This document shows, piece after piece, positions 57,130-64,000 of a stretch of 64,000 bases of DNA. Every line of letters starts with the position of its first letter. The first letter of the stretch is position 1. A program made the position numbers and the translations under genes. This DNA comes from Stachybotrys elegans (taxonomy: Eukaryota; Ascomycota; Sordariomycetes; Hypocreales; Stachybotryaceae), in assembly GCA_020746835.1 (NCBI GenBank), contig JAGPNK010000033.1, positions 124,001 to 188,000 on the forward strand, written 5' to 3'. The notes below the pieces were generated by a model that made no database searches, was not told the origin of the DNA, and saw nothing but the letters and a program-made list of their open reading frames with translations.

Positions 57130-58398
57130 CTAAATAACGTGTTCCTTGATAAAGTCAAACGCTACGTCTTGCCACCCGCTCGCATTCAAATGCAAGGCCA
57201 TTTCATGTCCTGTACTTGGATGAATATATGTCTCAAAGGTACTCGATGCAGGGAATAAACTCTCCGAGATAGAATCAGGACCATCCAGAATACCTGTACA
57301 GTTACCTCCGCAGAAGAGGCGATCGTTCTGGCCTGAGATCATCCATTGTTCTTGCCATTAGTGCTTGCATTCATTGCGGTATGCGAACAGATACGCGGGT
57401 GATTCTCTTACCAGTACTGGTCCCGGGAAATGATCGGCTTGAAGTGGCAATGTTGCGATGGTAAGAAACTCTCCCATTGTAAATGAGGATTTTGTGTCAT
57501 CTGCCTTGGTGATGATTCGGGGCTCGAAGTTGGGCCAAAAGTAGTACGCATACTGCAGTGCGTACTTGTCGGGCCACGTTAGATAGCCAGGCGAAAGATG
57601 TTTGAGGCGCTCAGGGTTTGTTTCGCGGGCGAGATGGAAGCCAGCGGCTAGGGTGAAGCCACTTAGGTAGTTTCCGTTGTGTGTGTAGCCGCCAAGGACT
57701 ATGCCGTCTGAAAGCTCGGGCGTAGTAGCTACCAAGGCGTTGCTAATCGCAGACCCGAAGCTATTCCCAACATGCACAACCTTGGCAGGGCGTGGGACTC
57801 GGCGGTGCAGCTTTCCGCCTCGTAGTTTACGTGTAAGCTCCTGTAGTACTGCCAATTCCACCGGTGCCTGCAACACGTCAAAGGGATCGTGTCTCGACGA
57901 TCGGCCATTTCCGATTCGATCATACGCGAGAGTTGAATATCCCTTCTCGAGTGCGTGGTTGACATAACTATAATCTCTGTTGAAGTCCCAATAACTAACA
58001 CGTGTTAAACTTCCAGAACCTTTTGATGAAAGGCTTCTAAGTTGCATCTGATGGCTGTCGACTTACCTGCGATCCTCACCAAGGCCGTGAGACAGCAGAT
58101 GCATGATTTCGTTGCCACCTTTGTCTGGTGTGCAGTACCGTGCGCTTACAGTAACATCTACCTCAACCTGTCGCGTTTGGCCCAAGTATGACGAGAAGTC
58201 CGCAGGGGCGTCTCTTCCAGTCAGTTCAAGAAGAAACGCTTGTGCCTCGTAACCGTTGGTGAATCGAGGCACATTAGAGAGGGTGTATCCGGTTGCGTTG
58301 ATATGTAGCGGGACTGTGAACGTCTCACAGCGTCTGTGAATACTCTTGGCTGCAGCAAGGTAGTAGAGCATGGAGAGGATGAGGTAGGCCGGCCACAT
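57130..58398 (-). CDS. Secreted alpha/beta hydrolase, possibly damaged at its last splice
   Basis: Three coding segments: 58398-58067, 57994-about 57411, and about 57345-57130. A hydrophobic signal-like start (about residues 4-18) leads into an alpha/beta hydrolase with SYWDFNRDYSY after the first splice, YDRIGNGRSS, the nucleophile in VGNSFGSAI and a His in STGHEMALH. The first intron (57995-58066) is clear. For the second, the donor GTAAGA after GPVL is good, but the best-placed acceptor leaves the strand ISGQNDRLF one base out of frame. A later acceptor (CCAG before AACGATCGC) keeps the frame but deletes that strand. The gene may be a pseudogene or use an unusual splice. Confidence 0.6.
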
Positions 58399-59372
58399 TC
58401 TGGGCAGCGTTTGTTCTGACTTGATTAAGGTACAGTTTCCAAGTGACTATGATGGGCATTGATGTCTGACGCAGAATGCCTCTTTTAAGTATCGCATTTT
58501 GCCTACGCTTGCTAGGTCGAATATGACTTATACGGCTGCTCTGATGGAGTCAATCTGTGAATATACATGCTTATAGATCTGAAGCTCATCCCTCATCCAG
58601 CACATTCTCTGAGTAATGAAACTGGGCAAGGAACTCCGCTGGCGAGTGGAAATCGGGGTGCTCGTATGTGAACAGTTACAGTACCGAGGCTTACCAGGGA
58701 GTAGACCTCTCACTGCCTATAGGTAACCGGGGGCGTGGTACGTGGAGTTCCGGGTGTCATGAACCGAATTAACCCGTTTTAAGCCTGTGATCCTTGATAC
58801 CCTAAGGTGCTGATGTATTGCCTCGATAAACGACCTCATAGTGCTAGCGTAAGTCTAGCACCTGAATTTGTTATCGAAACTCATCTGCTTATACAGACTG
58901 TAGTCTTTCAAGAGTCTATGATCTGCGCTCTGACACAGTCAGCTTGGAAAAGTACGCGGTGCTCCGAATATGTGGATACCCGTCAGCGCGACAGCCTACC
59001 ACTGGCCAGCAGCATGACAGAAAAGACGCATGCTATTCGCTGGTGTCAGGTCAGCGGTGTGAGCCTCGGAGAATGGCCGTTGTTAGATTCGTGTAGTCTT
59101 TACGTTATACTCAAAGGAAACTAGTCACGGTATTATATATAACATTATGTAAGTCAGTAGAGAATTGGCTTGCTATTTATAGCCCTGGCATCGCCACCTC
59201 CGTCTTACGGCATGGCTGCCTGCGGTTTCAAGATGCCAGGCAACAACAATATTAGAAACCCAGCCCACGTCCCATGAAGATGGTTCGATGCGACACTTCT
59301 CCCTCTCAGGAGTCCTCAGATTAAGCTACTTCACCTCTCCAAGGAGCGAAGCCGCAACTACAGGTGGAAATT
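58399..59372. other. Long divergent intergenic region
   Basis: About 970 bases between the hydrolase and the first HET gene. No open frame with recognisable content. Confidence 0.45.
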
Positions 59373-61058
59373 ATGCCAATCAGACTCATTAACAATCATA
59401 CGCTGCGACTGGAATCGTTCTTGGGAAACGATGTCCCAGAATACGCTATTCTGTCGCATACCTGGGACCCAGATGGAGAGGTCACATTTCAAGAACTGCT
59501 GCGCTTCAACCACATGACCGATCACAAGTTCTACGATCGACGCAAGTACGCCAAGATCCTCAACACGTGTACCCAAGCCAGGAAAGATGGAATTCGTTAT
59601 TCATGGATCGACAGTTGTTGTATCGACAAGACAAGCAGCTCGGAACTCAGTGAAGCTATCAACAGCATGTACAATTGGTCCCAAGACGCCAGGATATGCT
59701 ACGCCTTTCTCACCGACTTTGACTTACGGGATGCAACGGACAATAATTTGGAAGCGGCCTTGCGGAAGTGCCGATGGTTCACTCGTGGCTGGTGCCTTCA
59801 AGAGTTGCTGGCACCAGCAAATGTCCAATTCTTTGATTCGGCATGGAGACACATAGGCTTCAAGCTGTCCATGTGTCCTCTGCTATCCAGAATAACCTCG
59901 ATTGACGAAGGAGTCCTCAATGGGAGCGTGCCGATAGCGTCGATTCCGGTGGCACGAAGGATGTCGTGGGCGGCCCAACGCCATACGACTAGAGTTGAAG
60001 ACATGGCCTACAGCCTCTTTGGAATCTTCAATCTTCGCATGCCCATGCTATATGGAGAGGGGCTTCATGCCTTTCGGCGATTGCAAGAGGGAATCATCGA
60101 GTCTTCCAACGATCTCTCGATCCTTGCCATATCTAGCAAACCCGTTGGCGATGACGACGAGCTTCGATCGCCTTTCCTGGGCCTTCTTGCTGCGTCGCCG
60201 AGAGACTTTGAGGCCTGTGGAAACTTGACATATACAGGGACGGGCCCTAACTTAGACGACACTTTCGCCATCACGAACAAAGGGCTTTACTTTCGACAGG
60301 CGCAACTCAAGGTTGATACTTCCAAAGGACTGTACATGATGTCGTTGAATTGTCAACAGTCCCAACAGTCCGAACCCGAAAGTATTTACCTACGAAAAGT
60401 TGGCCCTCGGCTCTTCGCAAGGTACTGTCCACATTCCGTGGAAGACTCTGTGGGCCGGGGCCGAGACGATCCGACTGTTAGTACGGAAGAAATATACATT
60501 GTCGCCACCATTACGCCTATCACACACCTTCAGCTTGGACAAGCAGATGATTACATGATAAGTGTTCAGTCTCGCAACCACACATTGTCTGGAGCACTCC
60601 AGGTGATCCAGCGGGGCCACTGGAGCGATGTATGGGATGCCTCACGCTTGGCATTTCTCACCCGAGGCAGGATGCCGTTCGGGGGCTACTGTAAAGTTTT
60701 CCCAAGCCGTCTCCAGAGCATCGATTCGGAGAATGCATGTCAAAAAAAGCACTCGTGGGGCCACTTCTTTCTGCTCTGTGGTTTGGCTCGCAAGGCTGCC
60801 AATAGTACCGGCTTGCCGGGCTCGGACATACAGCCGTGGGTCAAGCTGTACCTGCCGGAAGAGTGGAGGGATATAGAGAAGCGAATGGGGATAGTCGATG
60901 ACTTGTATGCCGCGGTTGATACTGAGAACAGCCCTGGCACGAGCGACATGGCTGCCTTGCACACTGTTTCGGGGCAGCACATGACAATCAATGCTACTAT
61001 CGAGGTAGTGAGAGCTAAAGCAAGGCCGTACTTTATACTCAGGCTTGAGTTTAATTAG
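59373..61058 (+). CDS. HET-domain protein (heterokaryon-incompatibility type)
   Basis: Single exon, 561 aa. The N-terminal HET domain shows the usual signature blocks: EYAILSHTW (about residues 23-31), the YSWIDSCCIDK block near residue 75, and WFTRGWCLQELLAP near 135. AYSLFGIFNLRMPMLYGEG closes the domain, as in the large subfamily with a C-terminal DUF8212-type region. Members of this class can trigger cell death after fusion with a genetically different strain, but most are uncharacterised. The ATG at 59373 is chosen over a GTG three codons upstream. No ankyrin, WD or NACHT repeats follow. Confidence 0.92.
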   Translation: MPIRLINNHTLRLESFLGNDVPEYAILSHTWDPDGEVTFQELLRFNHMTDHKFYDRRKYAKILNTCTQARKDGIRYSWIDSCCIDKTSSSELSEAINSMYNWSQDARICYAFLTDFDLRDATDNNLEAALRKCRWFTRGWCLQELLAPANVQFFDSAWRHIGFKLSMCPLLSRITSIDEGVLNGSVPIASIPVARRMSWAAQRHTTRVEDMAYSLFGIFNLRMPMLYGEGLHAFRRLQEGIIESSNDLSILAISSKPVGDDDELRSPFLGLLAASPRDFEACGNLTYTGTGPNLDDTFAITNKGLYFRQAQLKVDTSKGLYMMSLNCQQSQQSEPESIYLRKVGPRLFARYCPHSVEDSVGRGRDDPTVSTEEIYIVATITPITHLQLGQADDYMISVQSRNHTLSGALQVIQRGHWSDVWDASRLAFLTRGRMPFGGYCKVFPSRLQSIDSENACQKKHSWGHFFLLCGLARKAANSTGLPGSDIQPWVKLYLPEEWRDIEKRMGIVDDLYAAVDTENSPGTSDMAALHTVSGQHMTINATIEVVRAKARPYFILRLEFN

Positions 61059-61817
61059 GGACGCTTGCGCGAGCAAGGTTCCTTGAAATGGTCAACAGAG
61101 ATGTTCATCTCGCACGTCGAAGAATCGTTTCCACAACGTGACTTTGTCAAGGCTCAAACTGCCATCTCCATTCCCCAGACGACTGATGCATCCGACCTCA
61201 ACAGATTTGTCCATGCGCAGACTAGACTGCCGGACTTGACCAAGAAGTACGTGGCAAAGGATTTAACACACCTAACTACTAGGGTTTGAAGAGATAACCG
61301 CTTGTGGGCAAGGCAAGTCCAAAAACAGGGTCTTCTTCTTACTGGTGAGAGACTTTACGAATCCAGACCTCTTCCACATCTGATTGACCCGATATACCCA
61401 CGCTCAAGCTTGACCTGGCCACACCGCACCCGTAAATTAGGTTTTCGCTAAATAAGTGACGCCCTTACTCTTGTTGCTACTCGTGTTGAAGTTGCAGCAT
61501 CAAGCCCGTACACTGAAAATGATGCAAGGAAATTTATGCATTTGCTGGTTGACTTTGTTACAACCATTGCACTTCTCGCAGCCGCCGTTCGTATTTGGCA
61601 TAGTCAGATTGGGCAGCAATGGCGACATAATCTTGCATTTTCGTCTTGCCACGAGTGCTGAGGTAATTCGTTTCCGTATCCTGTATCTCTTCAATCTTCA
61701 TTATTTTCTTGATCGGATTTATCATCGGCTGAACCTCTCCGAGGAAGATACGAAATCTTCCTGGCCAAGCTGAGTCTGACAGGGACCGGCTTGTGAACAT
61801 CTACGTGCAGTCTCAGC
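61059..61817. other. Intergenic between the two HET genes
   Basis: About 760 bases without a supported gene. Confidence 0.45.
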
Positions 61818-64000
61818 ATGGCCACAGCAGCAAGGCCGAGCAGCGACCCTACCCAACGAGCGAATCCGTGGGAACAGGAAGTCGACTTGAACACAGAGAT
61901 GCTGCTGCCAAGTCCGCCATCTCAGCAATGTCCCAATTCCTGGTGGTATTATCAGACGTCACTGGGACGTCGTATACGACAGATGAACGAGTTCCAAACG
62001 ATGATGAAATCAGAGCGACCTACCGATCCCCGGCTGTGCCCCAAGGATCAGCTTTTACGTGCTGTCTTCGCCTTCTTCACGAATATGGGCTTCAGGAGAT
62101 GCCATGCGAAGTATTGCGAGGAATTTCGGCAAAGACTTCGTTCCCAAGCCCCGACCTGCCAATGGTCTCATTTGCATGACAGCATCCTAACCCTTGTAGG
62201 TTGCTGGGCTCCTGCATTTAAGAGGTCAATCCTGCATCAGATAGTGACCCGCGCCCCAAACAACGGGTAAGCATACCTCCTAATTTTGACTTGCTGCTTC
62301 CTCTGATAGAATTTGTGGCACACAGGAACCCTATACCACTTTCCAATCCATTCATGGGCTTAGAAATTGGGCATTTTATTTTCCCTCTAGTACAGGACGG
62401 TCCGCGCGAGCCCCAAGATGAAGAGATAATCAGTGAAGTCATCAACATCTTAGACTGGCTGAGGTATCTATGGTTTCCAGATGATTCCGATGCTCGTTCA
62501 TTACAAGTGGAATCCAGAGCACCAATCATACAGTACTATCGCAGGCGCAAAGATGCAAGACAAGTGAACGAAGCTCTGAAAGATCCCCGCATTCGGGACC
62601 TCAATATTTGTCCACACTGGATCTGGAACCTGGCTATTGCCCGCGGTGGACAATGCGACAGCTTGTCAGCAATTCTGGACTGCGTAAGCAAGCCAGATTC
62701 ATCCATCAGGCGACTGCGGAAGAAGCACACAGCGTGCAACGAGCAGATCTGTTTCGTGGCTTTTGAGGATGCTGGAAGCGCCGTTTCGTTGCATAAATGC
62801 CACGAACAAGAATGCCATTCATACACGTTCGACATCAGCTTGCTTAGCGAGAAGTTTCGAGATCTCGTCAGACCAATTCCTTGGGTACAGACGGCGTGGG
62901 ACGTGTCCCCGTTCTTTCATGGACAGACAACAGTATCGAATGGCTTAGAGCTGATCGACCAACACGGGAGCTACATCGCTATTTCCCATGTGTGGGCGGA
63001 TGGAACCGGAGTTGGGGCAAAGGAACAAGGGCACGTAAACAGCTGCCTTGTAGATTATTGGGCCGACATCGCTCAATCTCTTGAATGCAAGGGCCTCTGG
63101 TGGGATTCCATCTGTCTCCCCATCGACAAAGCATCAAGGCGAAAAGCATTGGACGTCATGCTGCTCAACTTCGAGAAAGCAAAATACGTTATAGTCCACG
63201 ACCAGGATCTGGCCCACTTGCCGTATCCTGGAAGCAAGGAGGCGGCCATCGCCCTTGTCTTCTCAACTTGGTTTACTCGTGGATGGACATCGGCGGAACT
63301 GTACTCTTCCAGAAAAGGGAGACGAAAAGTCAAAGTCATCTTCAAGCACCCGACGGATACCGCATCCACTGCTCCCTATCTAGTAGACTTGGAGGATATG
63401 CTGTGGGACGAGAATGGAATTGAGCAAATCTTCAACTTTATTCCGACATTGGCGCATATGAGCGCTTCTAGAATCATTAGACAACTACTGACAGACATTG
63501 ATGACCTCCCGGGTCTTCAAGGAGTTCTCCAAACCAGATCTACCAGTTGGCTGAAGGACAAGGCCATCATTGCCAGCCTGTTGGTGCTGCAGAGGTCCAG
63601 CATTGACTCATCCTTGACAATGCCCGAGTTGACTCGAAACATACTGAGAGAGCTAGGCGATGTCGGTATTCCCTATTCCTCACTTGTGCATGGCCAGGTA
63701 CCCATGACCAGGTCTGGAGGGTGGTCGTGGTGTCCTCCCTCTATATTCGATATGGGGACCCCGAATATAATCCCCGATGTCCAGCAAGAGAGTATGGAAA
63801 GGCTTGCCATCAGTCATGAGGGGGTACTGTCAGGTTATTTCACCGTGTTTCCAGTGCTCTTGCAGGACATTGATAAGATACACCCACTTGGGCACCACCC
63901 TGCAATTACCATGCAGGTCAGAATGGCTTTAGAAGATCCTACAGACTGCTGGATCTTAGGAGTCGGCTCCGAGGGAAGACGCACGGGTATTTCCTCAGGA
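61818..64000 (+). CDS. HET-like protein, divergent type, runs past the window end
   Basis: Partial gene: exon 1 is 61818-62266, a 59-bp intron (GTAAGC...ACAG) follows, then exon 2 from 62326 stays open to the last base (at least about 700 residues). After an N-terminal region of about 380 residues that I do not recognise, a HET-type core appears: SYIAISHVWADG, GLWWDSICLPIDK, and STWFTRGWTSAELY. The first two motifs match the HET signature; the last differs from the usual GWCLQE with TSAEL. The downstream part includes SGGWSWCPPS. It lies in the same orientation as the first HET gene. The C-terminal region cannot be seen here. Confidence 0.8.

Overview
The window is nuclear DNA from a filamentous ascomycete (Pezizomycotina, most likely a Sordariomycete). 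The evidence is gene-dense DNA on both strands, introns of about 46-120 bp with GT/AG ends and CTAAC-type branch points, and typical fungal families: Zn2Cys6 regulators, HET-domain proteins, a Ppo-type dioxygenase-P450 fusion, a GT15 mannosyltransferase, an M35 deuterolysin, S8 and S9 peptidases, and WSC and yippee proteins. I cannot name the species. Gene models were built by hand from open frames and splice sites.

Layout. 0.4-9.2 kb: an SRPK-like kinase, a secreted glycoprotein, a short-chain dehydrogenase divergent from a saccharopine-dehydrogenase-like reductase, a Golgi mannosyltransferase and a small degenerate kinase-like protein. 9.7-17.4 kb: a sugar module made of a maltose-permease-type transporter, a divergent regulator with two tandem Zn2Cys6 clusters, and an intracellular GH3/PA14 beta-glucosidase. 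17.8-21.4 kb: a large oxylipin-forming dioxygenase-P450. 22.8-24.5 kb: a secreted GH43 enzyme.

25.2-34.8 kb is the most interesting part. A Rieske oxygenase of the choline/glycine-betaine monooxygenase type is divergent from a sarcosine-oxidase-like flavoenzyme, followed by a Zn2Cys6 regulator and a dimethylglycine-dehydrogenase-like flavoenzyme. Together they could convert glycine betaine to dimethylglycine, sarcosine and glycine. Both flavoenzymes end in peroxisomal PTS1-type tripeptides (AKL and SRL), and the Rieske promoter carries two oppositely oriented copies of a CGG-A-CCG site.

34.9-46.3 kb: a small protein that resembles the pro-region of the neighbouring deuterolysin, the deuterolysin itself, an arrestin-like protein with a PPPDEA repeat, a membrane-anchored methyltransferase, an S9 peptidase and a LYC1-like acetyltransferase. 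46.8-58.4 kb: a WSC protein with an unresolved 5' end, an F-box protein, a secreted subtilisin, an intron-containing tRNA-Pro(AGG), a GFA/CENP-V protein, a yippee protein, a secreted carboxylesterase, a gene interrupted by a stop codon and an alpha/beta hydrolase with a doubtful splice. 59.4-64 kb: two HET-domain proteins in the same orientation; the second runs off the window.
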